A DNA stretch of 43,492 nucleotides from Kitasatospora phosalacinea (GCF_000716545.1 NZ_JNWZ01000060.1:1-43492), one strand, 5' to 3'. Positions 16,467-28,406 are shown, counted from the stretch's first letter. Notes: generated from the letters alone by a model not told the origin. Program-made: numbers and translations.

Positions 16467-17324
16467 CTACCCGCCGTGGCCCGTCGCCTTGCCCGCCACG
16501 GCGGCGGCCGCGCGGACGAAGGCGGCCAGGGCCGGGGAGGTGGCGCGCTCGGGCCAGGCGAGGACGAGCGTGGTGGGCTCGGCATCATCGACTGGGACGG
16601 CGACCAGGTCGTCGCGGAGCTGGCCGCGGATGGAGGAGGGGAGGACGGCGACCATGCGGCGCAAGGCGATGAGGTGGAGAAGCTGCCCAAGGTCGTGGAC
16701 CTCGGGTCCGGGTGAGCCGCCCTCGGATGCGCCCGGCCAGCGTGGCAGGGGCTCCTCGGCGAGGTCGTTCAGGCAGACCCGGGTACGGCCCGCGAGGCGG
16801 TGCGAACTCGGCATCACGAGAAGTTGGGTCTCGGTCAGGAGGTCCTGGGTGTCCAGGCCGGTGAGGTCGTGGTGGGGGCGGTGAAGCAGGGCGGCGTCGG
16901 CACGACCCTCCCGCAGGAGGATCTCACGCTCGCCGAAGCTGCACACCAGCTCGACCGGCAGCGCACCCGGCTCAGCCTGGTAGGCGTCGAGGATCGCGGG
17001 CAGCAGGCCACCGTCGCCGCCCGGCTTGATGACCAGGACCAGCCGCGGGTCGGCGCGGCCGGCCCGCCGGGTGCGGCGCGCCGCGGCCGACGCGGCGTCG
17101 AGCACCGTACGGCTCTCGCGGAGCAGGACGGCCCCCGCCTCGGTCAGTGCGACCCGGCGACTGCCACGTTCCAACAGGGCTACGCCCAGCCGTCGTTCGA
17201 GCTGCCGAATGGCGCGGGAGAGCGGCGGTTGGGCCATCCCCAGCCGGGCGGCCGCCCGACCGAAGTGCAGTTCTTCGGCGACAGCGGTGAAGTAGACGAG
17301 CTCGCGGACCTCCAGTCTTTCCAT
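16467..17324 (-). CDS. LysR-family transcriptional regulator
   Basis: This protein has 285 residues. The N-terminal winged helix is classic LysR: MERLEVRELVYFTAVAEELH, then RAAARLGMAQPPLSRAIRQL and ERRLGVALLERGSRRVALTE with AGAVLL. The C-terminal effector domain spans about 90-280. It starts at ATG 17324, 70 bases from the divergent SDR gene at 17395, the standard arrangement in which a LysR protein controls its divergent neighbour. The effector is unknown. Confidence 0.9.
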   Translation of the reverse strand: MERLEVRELVYFTAVAEELHFGRAAARLGMAQPPLSRAIRQLERRLGVALLERGSRRVALTEAGAVLLRESRTVLDAASAAARRTRRAGRADPRLVLVIKPGGDGGLLPAILDAYQAEPGALPVELVCSFGEREILLREGRADAALLHRPHHDLTGLDTQDLLTETQLLVMPSSHRLAGRTRVCLNDLAEEPLPRWPGASEGGSPGPEVHDLGQLLHLIALRRMVAVLPSSIRGQLRDDLVAVPVDDAEPTTLVLAWPERATSPALAAFVRAAAAVAGKATGHGG

Positions 17325-17335
17325 ACCCGCACGGT

Positions 17336-17352
17336 ATCGCTGCCTACCTGAT
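17336..17352. promoter_or_regulatory. Possible LysR-type operator between LysR and SDR genes
   Basis: ATC (17336-17338) and GAT (17350-17352) form an interrupted dyad with 11 bases between, in the 70-base divergent intergenic region. It is close to but not exactly the T-N11-A LysR motif, so this is only a candidate. Confidence 0.3.
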
Positions 17353-17394
17353 CGGTGTTGGAACTCCCGGCCGCCCCCGTGGTGGGCTGAACGC

Positions 17395-18126
17395 ATGACA
17401 GAAACCACGACTGCCCTGGTCACCGGTGCCAACAAGGGCATCGGACGCGAGGTCGCAGCCCGGCTCGCCTCGCTCGGCACGAACGTCCTGCTGGCCTCGC
17501 GCGACCCGCACCGCGGTGCGGCAGCCGCAGCCGACCTGGGCCCGCGGGTGCACCCGGTCACCCTGGACGTCACCGACCGCGCCGGCGTCCTATCCGCCGC
17601 CCGCTGGATCGAGGAGCGCTTCGGCCGGCTGGACATCCTGGTCAACAACGCCGGCATCTCTGGCGACCTCGCCGCCCAGAGCCCTGGCAGTGTCGAACTG
17701 ACCGCTGTGCGCGAGGTGTTCGAGACCAACGTGTTCGGCGTGATCAGCGTGACCACCGCGGTGCTGCCGCTGCTCGCCCGCTCCCCCGCCGCCCGGATCG
17801 TCAATGTCAGCAGCGGACTGGGCTCCATCGCCCGGATGACCGATCCCGAGGACTACTTCACGACCCGGCCCTCATTGGCCGCGTACGTCCCGTCCAAGAC
17901 CGCGCTCAACTCGCTGACCGTGCAGTACGCCAAGGAACTGCGCAGCCGCAACATCCTGGTCAACGCCGCCGATCCGGGGCCGTGTGCGACCGACCTGACC
18001 ACCGCGTTCCCCGGCCTCACCCGCACCGCGGCCGATGGCGCGGCCGTGGTCGTCCGGCTCGCCACGCTGCCCGATGACGGGCCGACCGGCGGCTTCTTCG
18101 ACGAGCACGGCCCGGTTCCCTGGTGA
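17395..18126 (+). CDS. Short-chain dehydrogenase/reductase
   Basis: This 243-residue cytosolic oxidoreductase has the Rossmann cofactor motif TGANKGIG (residues 10-17), LDVTDR for the adenine side, NNAG, VSSGLGS with catalytic Ser, and YVPSKTALN (Tyr-x3-Lys), followed by DPGPCATDL. The Arg/Asn pattern near the cofactor (ASRDPHRG) suggests NADP(H). It resembles carbonyl-reductase-like SDRs inducible via a divergent LysR regulator. The ATG at 17395 lacks a strong ribosome binding site and may be nearly leaderless. Confidence 0.88.
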   Translation: MTETTTALVTGANKGIGREVAARLASLGTNVLLASRDPHRGAAAAADLGPRVHPVTLDVTDRAGVLSAARWIEERFGRLDILVNNAGISGDLAAQSPGSVELTAVREVFETNVFGVISVTTAVLPLLARSPAARIVNVSSGLGSIARMTDPEDYFTTRPSLAAYVPSKTALNSLTVQYAKELRSRNILVNAADPGPCATDLTTAFPGLTRTAADGAAVVVRLATLPDDGPTGGFFDEHGPVPW

Positions 18127-18147
18127 GCTGCCTGCCAGGGAACCGGG
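18111..18147 (+). terminator. Perfect 13-bp hairpin overlapping the SDR stop codon
   Basis: CCCGGTTCCCTGG (18111-18123) pairs perfectly with CCAGGGAACCGGG (18135-18147). The 11-base loop begins with the TGA stop codon (18124-18126) of the SDR gene. No T-tract follows. This is an unusually strong terminator-type structure whose left arm is coding sequence. Confidence 0.7.
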
Positions 18148-18277
18148 GGACGGGGTGGTGGGGGTCGGCCCGGACGGGACGGGCGAGCCGGAGACCGCGC
18201 CGGCGCCCGACGGGCCGCAGCGCCCGGGTCACCCAGCCGGACCGCCCCGGCAACGGCCGACGGAAGGGTAGCGCACC

Positions 18278-18530
18278 TCAGGCAGCCTTGGCCGGGTACT
18301 CGGTCCAGGTGCGGATGGGTGCGTCGGGGGCAAAGCCGGTCTTCGGTTCGGTGCGGGCATTTCGCCAGCGCACGTAGGCGCCGATGGCGGCGTTCCGTTC
18401 GCCGTGGCTGCGGTGGTCGGTGCCGTCGAGGGCGAAGCAGCGCAGGGCGGCGAACTCGGACTCGATCCGGTTCAGCCACGATCCGTAGGTCGGCAGGAGG
18501 AAGACCAGCTCGATGTCGGGACGAGGCGCC
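18278..18530 (-). pseudogene. IS630-family transposase, C-terminal fragment
   Basis: The minus strand reads DIELVFLLPTYGSWLNRIES, EFAALRCFALDGTDH and YVRWRNARTEPKTGFAPDAP, ending KAA and TGA. PTYGSWLNRIES is the catalytic third-acidic-residue region of IS630-like DDE transposases. It is different in sequence from the element at 8395, and only the last 85 residues or so remain. Confidence 0.78.
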
Positions 18531-18597
18531 GCTCCAGTCGTCTCGCGGCCCGGCCGCGCTGCCCGCGCTACCCGCTTTCCTGACGCCGCACCACCTG

Positions 18598-18760
18598 CTA
18601 CCGGTCATTTCGCGCTGCCGCCCGCAGACGCCGCAGGCAGGTGACCGAGCAGGCGGGTTCGAGTAGGCCCTGGTGGAAGTCGACGCGTTGCTCGTGGCGG
18701 GTGCGCAGCCGCTCGGACTGGTGCAGCCAGGCAATGGTCGTCGTCCGGGCCCAGCACCCG
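18598..18760 (-). pseudogene. IS5-family transposase, terminal fragment
   Basis: The minus strand reads [20 protein letters not shown], then [19 protein letters not shown] and stops. TxAWLHxxxRLRxRxERR with xHxGLLxLACxxICxRRL is the extreme C-terminus of IS5/IS4-like DDE transposases. Nothing of the rest of the gene is seen here. Confidence 0.7.
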
Positions 18761-18773
18761 GTCGCGGAGCCGG

Positions 18774-19101
18774 GTCCGCCGCCTGCGCGAGCGCGGCATC
18801 GAGGTCCGCTCCGGCGTCCACCCCCGGTAGCCGGTCGGCCGCCCGGCACGTGCACGTGCTGCCGGCCGAGGCGCAGGTGCTGTACGACGTCGTCCTGGAG
18901 ATGGACGAGATCCACGGCGGCGTCGCCGACACCTCGGTGGTCCTGGTCGTCGGTGCCCACGACACCGTCGACCCGGCCGCCCTGGGCGACCTGTCCGGTC
19001 CGGTCATCGGCATGCCCGTGCTCAAGGTGCGGGAGGCCGAGCAGGTCATCGTCGCCGCCCCGCTCCGTGCTTGCCGAAGGCTTGGGGTGCACGTCTCTTG
19101 A
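18774..19101 (+). pseudogene. pntB: Relic of NAD(P) transhydrogenase beta subunit C-terminus
   Basis: The translated pieces [17 protein letters not shown], then [20 protein letters not shown] with [22 protein letters not shown] and [15 protein letters not shown] match the NADP-binding domain III of PntB (families read AGRMPGHMNVLLAEA, VLEMDEIN, DVVLVIGANDTVNPAA, GMPVL). The family couples hydride transfer between NADH and NADP+ to proton flow. Here the membrane part is missing, two compensating frameshifts occur near 18820-18840 (including a TAG), and the end diverges into [10 protein letters not shown]. It is certainly non-functional. Confidence 0.8.
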
Positions 19102-19192
19102 AGTACCACCGACATATGTGTCAGTCTCATTTCGCCGCGCTGGACACCCCCGTACGGCGAGCAGTGCACACCGGTTGAGACCCACCCTTCGT

Positions 19193-19206
19193 TGTTAGCG
19201 CTCACA
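19193..19206 (+). promoter_or_regulatory. LacI-type operator upstream of the GH54 gene
   Basis: TGTTAGCGCTCACA is a 14-bp near-palindrome (one arm mismatch) with the CG centre typical of LacI/GalR-family operators. It lies 231 bases upstream of the GH54 start codon. The extended TTGTTAGCGCT word recurs in the same orientation relative to the esterase and GH62 genes. Confidence 0.7.
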
Positions 19207-19310
19207 TTGCATCAACGACTGGCCCGCACCTGCCTGTCCTCGCGTCTGGCGGCCGCCCTACGAGGCGTCCGGACAGCAGCCGAGCGGTGCGCTCCCGCAC
19301 ATGAGACTGA

Positions 19311-20957
<1,647 letters not shown>

Positions 20958-21048
20958 GCCGGACGCGACCCGCGTTCCGGCCCCGCCTCGCCCGGCCCGG
21001 CCCGGCCCGGCTCAGGGCGGGCCGGCCCGGCCCCGCGCACACGAGGAC

Positions 21049-21077
21049 CCGTCCCCGGCCGCCACCGCCGGGGACGG
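21049..21077 (+). terminator. Perfect 11-bp hairpin between GH54 and beta-helix genes
   Basis: CCGTCCCCGGC (21049-21059) pairs with GCCGGGGACGG (21067-21077) across a 7-base loop, 92 bases after the GH54 stop and 88 before the next start. No T-run. It may be a terminator or an RNA-stabilising hairpin that allows partial readthrough. Confidence 0.6.
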
Positions 21078-21164
21078 CTCGGTGAGGACGGTGCTCCCAC
21101 CACTCCCGCCCGGCCCTCCGCCCCGCGAGGCGCCGGCCCCCACCACGCGAGGAGAGAGCAGTCG

Positions 21165-23561
21165 ATGAAGCCCGACCGACACAGCCTTCCGGCGCCCGAC
21201 CGCACGAGAGGGGCCCTCGTCGCGGCCCTGACCTTCGGCGCCGTCATGGTCGCGCCCGCCGCCGTCTCGCACGCGGCGACGACGACCACCCTGTACGTCT
21301 CACCGACCGGCGGCGGCACCGCGTGCTCCGTCTCGGCCCCGTGCTCCCTGACCCAGGCGAAGACCTCCGTCGAGGCCGTCAACGGGAACATGACCGGTGA
21401 CATCGTGGTCCAACTCGCGGACGGCACCTACCGGTTGACCGCGCCGCTCACGCTCGGCAGCGCCGACTCGGGCAGCAACGGCCACCAGGTGATCTGGCAG
21501 GCCGCGCCGGGTGCGAGCCCGGTGTGGTCGGGCGGTCAGCGGGTCACGGGCTGGACGCTGAAGGACGCCGCGAACAACATCTACGCGGCACCGGTCCCGA
21601 CCGGTGCCGACTCCCGGCAGCTGTACGTCGACGGGACGCTGGCGCCGCGGGCGTCGATCGCGATCTCGCGCAGCGACGTGAGCATCACCGGCAGCGGGAT
21701 GACCATCGTCAACCCGGCGCTGAACTACCTGGCCACGCTGCCGCAGCAGAACCGGATCGAGCTGGAGAGCCAGAACTCCTTCACCGACCGCTACGCCCCG
21801 GTGCAGTCCATCAGCGGAACGGCCGTCACCATGCAGCAGCCGGCGTGGAACAACAACAACTGGGGCTACGACACCCTGGCCAAGCCCTTCGCTGGCGGGT
21901 CGCTGCAACTGGAGAACTCCTACGCGTTCCTGAAGTCCGCCGGACAGTGGTTCCTCGACCCGCAGGCGGGCCAGCTGTACTACAAGGCACCGGCGGGCTG
22001 GTCGGCACCCGCCCACGACGTCGAACTGCCGCGGCTGACCTCCCTGCTGCAGATCAGCGGCAGCTACACCAACCCCGTGCACGACATCGCCTTCCAGGGC
22101 ATCGGCTTCCAGCACACCACCTGGCTCCAGCCCGGCACCTCCGTCGGCTACGCCGACCAGCAGAGCGGGGCGTTCCTCGCCCGCCCCTACACCCAGCCCG
22201 CGGACTTCATGACGTCCTGCCAGTCCGGGTGCCAGTTGTTCGAGGCCGCCCGCAACAGCTGGAACCAGGTGCCGGCGGCCGTGCAGGTCTCGGCGGCCGC
22301 CTCCCTCACCTTCTCCGGGAACACCTTCTCCCATCTGGGCCAGGTGGGCCTCGGCATCGGCAACGACGCCGACGCCCACGCCTCCGGCGTCGGCCTGGGA
22401 GCCTCGAACATCACGGTCTCCGGCAACGCGTTCACCGACGACTCGGGGGCGGGGATCGTGGTCGGCGGCGTGCAGCCCGACGCCCACCACCCGTCCAACG
22501 CCGCGATGACGAACCAGAACATCACCATCCAGGGCAACCGGATCAGCGACGTCGCCAAGGACTACAAGGACATGGCCGGGATCCTCTCGACCTACGTCAC
22601 CCACGCCGTCATCACCCACAACGAGGTGTCGAACCTCGCCTACGACGGCATCGACGTCGGATGGGGCTGGGGGGCCAACGACGCCGGCGGCAGCCAGGAC
22701 TACCGCAACCGCGGCCTCTACAACTACCAGCCCGTCTACACCACGGCGACGACCCTGAAGAACACCGTCGTCAGCTACAACAAGGTGCACGGCACCAAGA
22801 AGGTGTTCCACGACGGCGGCAGCATCTACACGCTGTCGGCCGACCCCGGCACGAGCATCGACCACAACTACGTCTACGACAACAAGAACACCGTCGGCCT
22901 CTACCTCGACGAGGGCTCCCGCTACGAGACCCTCAGCAGCAACGTGGTCCAGGACTCGGGCGTCTGGGCCTTCACCAACGCGAGCGGCGGCAACAACACC
23001 AGCGACTCCACCTTCTCCGGCAACTGGTACAACGGGGGCGCCACACAGGTCGCCACCGGAGCTCCGCACAACAACGTCCTGACCGGGAACGTGCAGGTCA
23101 GCGGGGTCAACTGGCCGTCCGGAGCGCAGCAGGTGATCGCCCAGGCCGGGACGACGGACGGCGGCGGCGGCCCCACCGGAGCCGTGCACGCCCTGGGCGC
23201 GGGCAAGTGCCTGGACGTACCGAACGCGTCGACCACCCCGGGGACGCAAACCCAGATCTGGGACTGCACCGGCGCGGCCAACCAGACCTTCACCCGCACG
23301 GCGGCCGGGGAGTTGACGGTCTACGACGGGACGAACCGGCTCTGCCTGGACGCCTACGCGAAGGGCACCACCAACGGCACCAAGGTCGCCGTCTGGAGCT
23401 GCAACGGCCAGAGCAACCAGCAGTGGACCTTCCACTCCGACGGCACCGTCACCGGCGTGCAGTCCGGACTCTGCCTCGACGTGACCGGCGCTTCCACCAG
23501 CAACGGCGCCCTGGTCGAACTGTGGTCCTGCAACGGCCAGTCCAACCAGACGTGGTCTTGA
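21165..23561 (+). CDS. Secreted right-handed parallel beta-helix enzyme (GH141-like) with C-terminal CBM13
   Basis: This protein has 798 residues with a signal peptide of about 37 (RGALVAALTFGAVMV to SHA). The mature protein begins TTLYVSPTGGGTACSVSAPC, then an A..V......GDIVVQLADGTYRL block and WQAAPGASPVWSGGQRVTGW, the opening of GH141-type and related beta-helix glycosidases. From about 280 to 650 there are repeated N-x-I/V-x-G-N rungs (ITVSGNAFTDDSGAGIVVGG, ITIQGNRISDVAKDYKDMAG). Residues 665-798 are CBM13 (CLDV/QxW repeats). It probably cleaves a plant cell-wall polysaccharide; the exact bond is unknown. ATG 21165 follows GAGGAGAG. It is plus strand downstream of GH54 and may be co-transcribed. 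Confidence 0.8.
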   Translation: MKPDRHSLPAPDRTRGALVAALTFGAVMVAPAAVSHAATTTTLYVSPTGGGTACSVSAPCSLTQAKTSVEAVNGNMTGDIVVQLADGTYRLTAPLTLGSADSGSNGHQVIWQAAPGASPVWSGGQRVTGWTLKDAANNIYAAPVPTGADSRQLYVDGTLAPRASIAISRSDVSITGSGMTIVNPALNYLATLPQQNRIELESQNSFTDRYAPVQSISGTAVTMQQPAWNNNNWGYDTLAKPFAGGSLQLENSYAFLKSAGQWFLDPQAGQLYYKAPAGWSAPAHDVELPRLTSLLQISGSYTNPVHDIAFQGIGFQHTTWLQPGTSVGYADQQSGAFLARPYTQPADFMTSCQSGCQLFEAARNSWNQVPAAVQVSAAASLTFSGNTFSHLGQVGLGIGNDADAHASGVGLGASNITVSGNAFTDDSGAGIVVGGVQPDAHHPSNAAMTNQNITIQGNRISDVAKDYKDMAGILSTYVTHAVITHNEVSNLAYDGIDVGWGWGANDAGGSQDYRNRGLYNYQPVYTTATTLKNTVVSYNKVHGTKKVFHDGGSIYTLSADPGTSIDHNYVYDNKNTVGLYLDEGSRYETLSSNVVQDSGVWAFTNASGGNNTSDSTFSGNWYNGGATQVATGAPHNNVLTGNVQVSGVNWPSGAQQVIAQAGTTDGGGGPTGAVHALGAGKCLDVPNASTTPGTQTQIWDCTGAANQTFTRTAAGELTVYDGTNRLCLDAYAKGTTNGTKVAVWSCNGQSNQQWTFHSDGTVTGVQSGLCLDVTGASTSNGALVELWSCNGQSNQTWS

Positions 23562-23645
23562 ACCGGCCGCGTGGTCGGCTCCCCCACCGGCTCACCCACG
23601 GTGACGCCGGGGGCTGACCGATCCCCCTGACCTCCTCGCCGGTCG

Positions 23646-23687
23646 CCTCCGCCCGCCCCCGTCACCGAGACGGGGGGCGGGCGGAGG
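23646..23687. terminator. Strong bidirectional terminator hairpin
   Basis: CCTCCGCCCGCCCCCGT (23646-23662) and ACGGGGGGCGGGCGGAGG (23670-23687) form a 17-bp stem with one bulged base and a 7-base loop, between the convergent beta-helix and esterase genes and 4 bases beyond the esterase stop codon. Confidence 0.8.
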
Positions 23688-23691
23688 GCGT

Positions 23692-25173
<1,482 letters not shown>

Positions 25174-25499
25174 ATCCGGCGGGCGTCAGCGCCGACGACT
25201 TTGCGGGGAGGGCGCTCCTTCCGGACGGGCGAGGGACCGGGAAGGCGGCGGCAGCAGCGTGCACACGTTCCTGACGCGGCGTCAACCTCCTCCCGGACGG
25301 CCGGGCACCGCGCTCGGCGCCCCGGCACCACCGCCCGGGCCCCGGCGGGGGCGGAATCCCGGGAACCGGGCGGGGCGGCGTGCCTGGTGGGCGGGCCCGG
25401 GCGCAGGAGACGGCCCCGGCCCCGCGCGGGGCGGGCCGCGCTCGGGCCGCGGCACCGGGCGCGTGAAGCTTTCGGGCTGCCGGCTGGCCGGAGCGGCGC
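25174..25499. other. Intergenic region between esterase operator and aldo/keto reductase
   Basis: These 326 bases hold no supportable gene. It must include the end of the large sugar operon. A 14-bp palindrome GCCCCGCGCGGGGC (25419-25432) could act as a terminator core for that operon. The rest is GC-rich without clear structure. Confidence 0.45.
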
Positions 25500-26504
25500 T
25501 CACCCGGCGCTCTCCGCGCTGTCCCGGCTCGGAGTGTCGGGCCTGATCAGCCCCCGGGCGCGGAGGTCGTCCCAGAGGCCGTCGGGCACCGGTCGGCGGT
25601 GGAGTTCCACGTTCCGCTCGACCTGCTGCCGGTCCCTCATCCCCAGCGTGACGTTGACGACGCAGGGGTGGGTGAGGGGGAAGGCGATGGCGGCGGCGGG
25701 CAGGGTGGTGCCGTGGCGTTCGCAGACCTCGGCGATGGCGAGGGCGCGGTCCACCAGGTCCGCGGGCGCGTCCCGGTAGTCGTACGTCAGGCCGGGCGTG
25801 GGGCGGTCCCGGGACAGCAGGCCCGAGTTGAACACGCCGACGGCGACCACGCTCTTGTCGTGTTCGCGGGCGGCGGGCAGCACGTCGTCCAGCGCCGACT
25901 GGTCGAGGAGGGTGTAGCGCCCGGCCAGCATCACCACGTCGGCGGCGGTCTCGCGCAGGAAGCGGGCGAGCATGGCGGACTGGTTCATGCCGGCGCCGAT
26001 CGCGCCGATCACCCCTTGGTCGCGGAGGCCGGCGAGGGCGGGCAGGGCTTGGTCGGCGGCCTGCGGCCAGTGGGCGTCGGGGTCGTGGAGGTAGACGACG
26101 TCGAGGCGGTCCAGGCCGGTGCGCTCCAGGGTGGCGTCGATGGAGCGCAGCACGCCGTCGCGGCTGAAGTCCCACCGGCGGCGCAGCTCGTCGGGGACGG
26201 CGAAGCCGTCGGCGTCCGTGCCCCGCGGGTGCTCGTTGGGGACGAGGAGGCGGCCGACCTTGGAGGAGACGACGTACTGGTCACGGGCGCGGCCGCGCAG
26301 GGCGGCGCCGAGGCGCCGTTCGGAGAGGCCGAGGCCGTAGTGGGGTGCGGTGTCGAAGTACCGGATTCCGCCGTTCCAGGCCGCCTCGACCGCGGCGGCC
26401 GCGTCCTCGTCCGAGGTGGCCCGGTAGAGGTTGCCGATGACGGAGGCGCCGAAGCCGAGTTCGGTGACCGTGACGGTGGTGCTGTTGATCTTCCGTACGC
26501 GCAA
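25500..26504 (-). CDS. Aldo/keto reductase, L-fucose (D-threo-aldose) dehydrogenase-like
   Basis: This 334-residue enzyme has the AKR tetrad: Asp in GGIRYFDTAPHYGLGLSE, Tyr of the same motif, Lys in VVSSKVGRLL and His in VVYLHDPD. The early GFGASVIGNLYR, the APHYGLG and the LHDPDAHW motifs are typical of the D-threo-aldose 1-dehydrogenase / L-fucose dehydrogenase subgroup, which oxidises L-fucose or related aldoses at C1 to lactones with NAD(P)+. The start is TTG 26504 with GAGGAG 7 bases upstream; no ATG is present. It is the last gene of the minus-strand sugar operon, and the lactonase it would feed is two genes upstream. Confidence 0.85.
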   Translation of the reverse strand: MRVRKINSTTVTVTELGFGASVIGNLYRATSDEDAAAAVEAAWNGGIRYFDTAPHYGLGLSERRLGAALRGRARDQYVVSSKVGRLLVPNEHPRGTDADGFAVPDELRRRWDFSRDGVLRSIDATLERTGLDRLDVVYLHDPDAHWPQAADQALPALAGLRDQGVIGAIGAGMNQSAMLARFLRETAADVVMLAGRYTLLDQSALDDVLPAAREHDKSVVAVGVFNSGLLSRDRPTPGLTYDYRDAPADLVDRALAIAEVCERHGTTLPAAAIAFPLTHPCVVNVTLGMRDRQQVERNVELHRRPVPDGLWDDLRARGLIRPDTPSRDSAESAG

Positions 26505-26600
26505 GGCAGGGCTCCTCGGTTCCGGCGGGAGGGACAGGCCGTGCGGTTCGGCGCCGGACGGCAGCCGGGTCGGTGTGCCGGGCAGCGGGCGGGTCGGCGT

Positions 26601-27362
26601 TCACCGGGCGAGCCATCCGCCGTCGACGGGGAGGACGGCGCCGTGGACGTACGCGGCGGCGTCCGAGGCCAGGAACACGGTGGCGCCGGCGAGGTCGTCC
26701 GCGCTGCCCCAGCGCCCGGCGGGGATGCGCTCCAGGATCGACCGGCTGCGCACCGGATCCTCCCGCAGGGCCTGCGTGTTGTCGGTGGCGATGTACCCGG
26801 GCGCGATCGCGTTGACGTTGACGCCGTGCGGGGCCCACTCGTTGGCCAGCGCCTTGGTCAGGCCGGCGATGCCGTGCTTGGCGGCGGTGTAGCCGGGGAC
26901 GGTGATGCCGCCCTGGAAACTGAGCAGCGACGCGGTGAAGACGATCTTCCCGCGGCCGCGCGCCACCATGCTCGCCCCCACCGCCCGGGTCAGCGCGAAC
27001 TGGGCGCCGAGGTTGACCTGGAGCACCAGCTCCCAGTCGGCGTCCGGGTGTTCGGCGGCCGGTGCGCGCCGGATCGTCCCCGCGTTGTTGATCAGGATGT
27101 CGACCGGGCGCTCGCGTGCGGCGAGGTCGGCACCGAGCGCGCGGACGGCGCCGGGGTCCGCGAAGTCGGTGCGGATCGCCTCGAAGGTGCGGCCCGCGGC
27201 GAGGACGTCCTCCTCCACCGCGCTGCCGGACGCCTCCAGCGAGGCGCTGACGCCGATGACGTCCGCGCCGGCTCCGGCCAGTGCGCGGGCCGTGGCGCGG
27301 CCGATGCCCCGGCCCGCGCCGGTGACGACGGCGAGCCGGCCGGTGAGGTCGAAGGCGCTCAT
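26601..27362 (-). CDS. SDR-family sugar-acid dehydrogenase (KduD-like)
   Basis: This 253-residue classical SDR has TGAGRGIG cofactor loop, NNAG (INNAGTIRRAPA), a Ser in FTASLLSFQGG and GYTAAKHGIAG (Tyr-x3-Lys). ALANEWAPHGVNVNAIAPGY, IATDNT and the ending GAVLPVDGGWLAR closely resemble 2-deoxy-D-gluconate 3-dehydrogenase / 2-keto-3-deoxy-L-fuconate dehydrogenase types. In an L-fucose-type oxidative route it would oxidise the 2-keto-3-deoxy acid. The ATG overlaps the preceding stop codon (ATGA), so it is translationally coupled to the alcohol dehydrogenase. Confidence 0.85.
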   Translation of the reverse strand: MSAFDLTGRLAVVTGAGRGIGRATARALAGAGADVIGVSASLEASGSAVEEDVLAAGRTFEAIRTDFADPGAVRALGADLAARERPVDILINNAGTIRRAPAAEHPDADWELVLQVNLGAQFALTRAVGASMVARGRGKIVFTASLLSFQGGITVPGYTAAKHGIAGLTKALANEWAPHGVNVNAIAPGYIATDNTQALREDPVRSRSILERIPAGRWGSADDLAGATVFLASDAAAYVHGAVLPVDGGWLAR

Positions 27363-28402
27363 GCGGCGGCTCCCCGGGTGTCGTCGTCGGTGCAGTCCAG
27401 GAGGACCTTCATCACGTCGCCGCCCTCCAGCGCCTCGAACGCGGCCGGGGCCTGGGCGAGTGGGAGGACCTTGCTGATCAGCCGCTCGGCGGGGACGGTG
27501 CCCGCGGCGATCTGTGCGACGGCCCCCTCGAAGTCGGAGCGGTCGTACAACCGGGCGCCCACCAGCGTCAGTTCGCGCCAGAAGAAGCGGTGCAGGTCCA
27601 CCTCGCGCGGGCGGGGGTGGATGGCCACCAGGCAGAGCCGGCCGCGCACGCCCAGCACGTCGACGGCCGTGTCCACGCCGCCCGGCGCACCGGAGACCTC
27701 GAAGGCGACGTCCGCACCCGCGCCCCGGGTCCACTCCTGGACCAGAGCGGGCACGTCCTCGACCGCCGGGTTCCACGTGTCGAGCCCCGACTCCTCGGCG
27801 ATCAGCCGCCGGTGGGCGCTCGGCTCCGCCACCCGCACCCGCGCGCCCGCCGCCCGCGCGACCAGGGCGATCAGCACGCCGACGGGGCCGCCGCCGACCA
27901 CGACGACGTTCTCACCTGCCCGTACTCCGGCACGGCCCACGTCGTGCACGGCGACCGCGGTGGGCTCCACCAGCGCGGCCCGGTCCAGCGGAAGGGAGTC
28001 CGGCAGCCGGACCAGCGTGGCGGCGGGCACGGTCCACCGCTGCTGCATCGCACCCGGGGAGTCGATGCCGATGAAGTCCAGGTGCTGGCAGACGTGCTGG
28101 TGGCCCCTCAGGCAGGCCGGGCAGGTGCCGTCCCAGCGCAGCGGCATCACGGTGACGGCGTCACCGGGCCGCCAGCCCTCGACGCCCGGGCCGACCCGCA
28201 CCACGCGGCCGGACATCTCGTGCCCGAGGACGGCGGGCGCCTGCACCCGGGCGTCCAGGTCACCGTGGAAGACGTGCAGGTCGGTCCCGCAGACACCCAC
28301 GTAGGCGGGGGCGAGTTCCACCTCCCCCGGGCCCGGTGGGCGGACCTCGGCCGCGGCCGTGTCCAGGGTCCGGGCAGCCGTGTAGCGGACGGCGAGTGAC
28401 AT
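27359..28402 (-). CDS. Zinc-dependent alcohol (polyol/sugar) dehydrogenase
   Basis: This 347-residue MDR-family enzyme has catalytic zinc ligands Cys in GVCGTDLHVFHG and His-Glu in LGHEMSGRV. The structural-site loop is GTCPACLRGHQHVC with three of the four usual Cys, as in many threonine/sorbitol-type members. The Rossmann motif is VVVGGGPVGVLIAL. It oxidises a secondary alcohol of a sugar or sugar acid with NAD(P)+. The substrate is not readable. ATG 28402 has GAAGGGA upstream and comes 4 bases after the lactonase stop, so the two are co-transcribed. Confidence 0.87.
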   Translation of the reverse strand: MSLAVRYTAARTLDTAAAEVRPPGPGEVELAPAYVGVCGTDLHVFHGDLDARVQAPAVLGHEMSGRVVRVGPGVEGWRPGDAVTVMPLRWDGTCPACLRGHQHVCQHLDFIGIDSPGAMQQRWTVPAATLVRLPDSLPLDRAALVEPTAVAVHDVGRAGVRAGENVVVVGGGPVGVLIALVARAAGARVRVAEPSAHRRLIAEESGLDTWNPAVEDVPALVQEWTRGAGADVAFEVSGAPGGVDTAVDVLGVRGRLCLVAIHPRPREVDLHRFFWRELTLVGARLYDRSDFEGAVAQIAAGTVPAERLISKVLPLAQAPAAFEALEGGDVMKVLLDCTDDDTRGAAA

Positions 28403-28406
28403 GACG

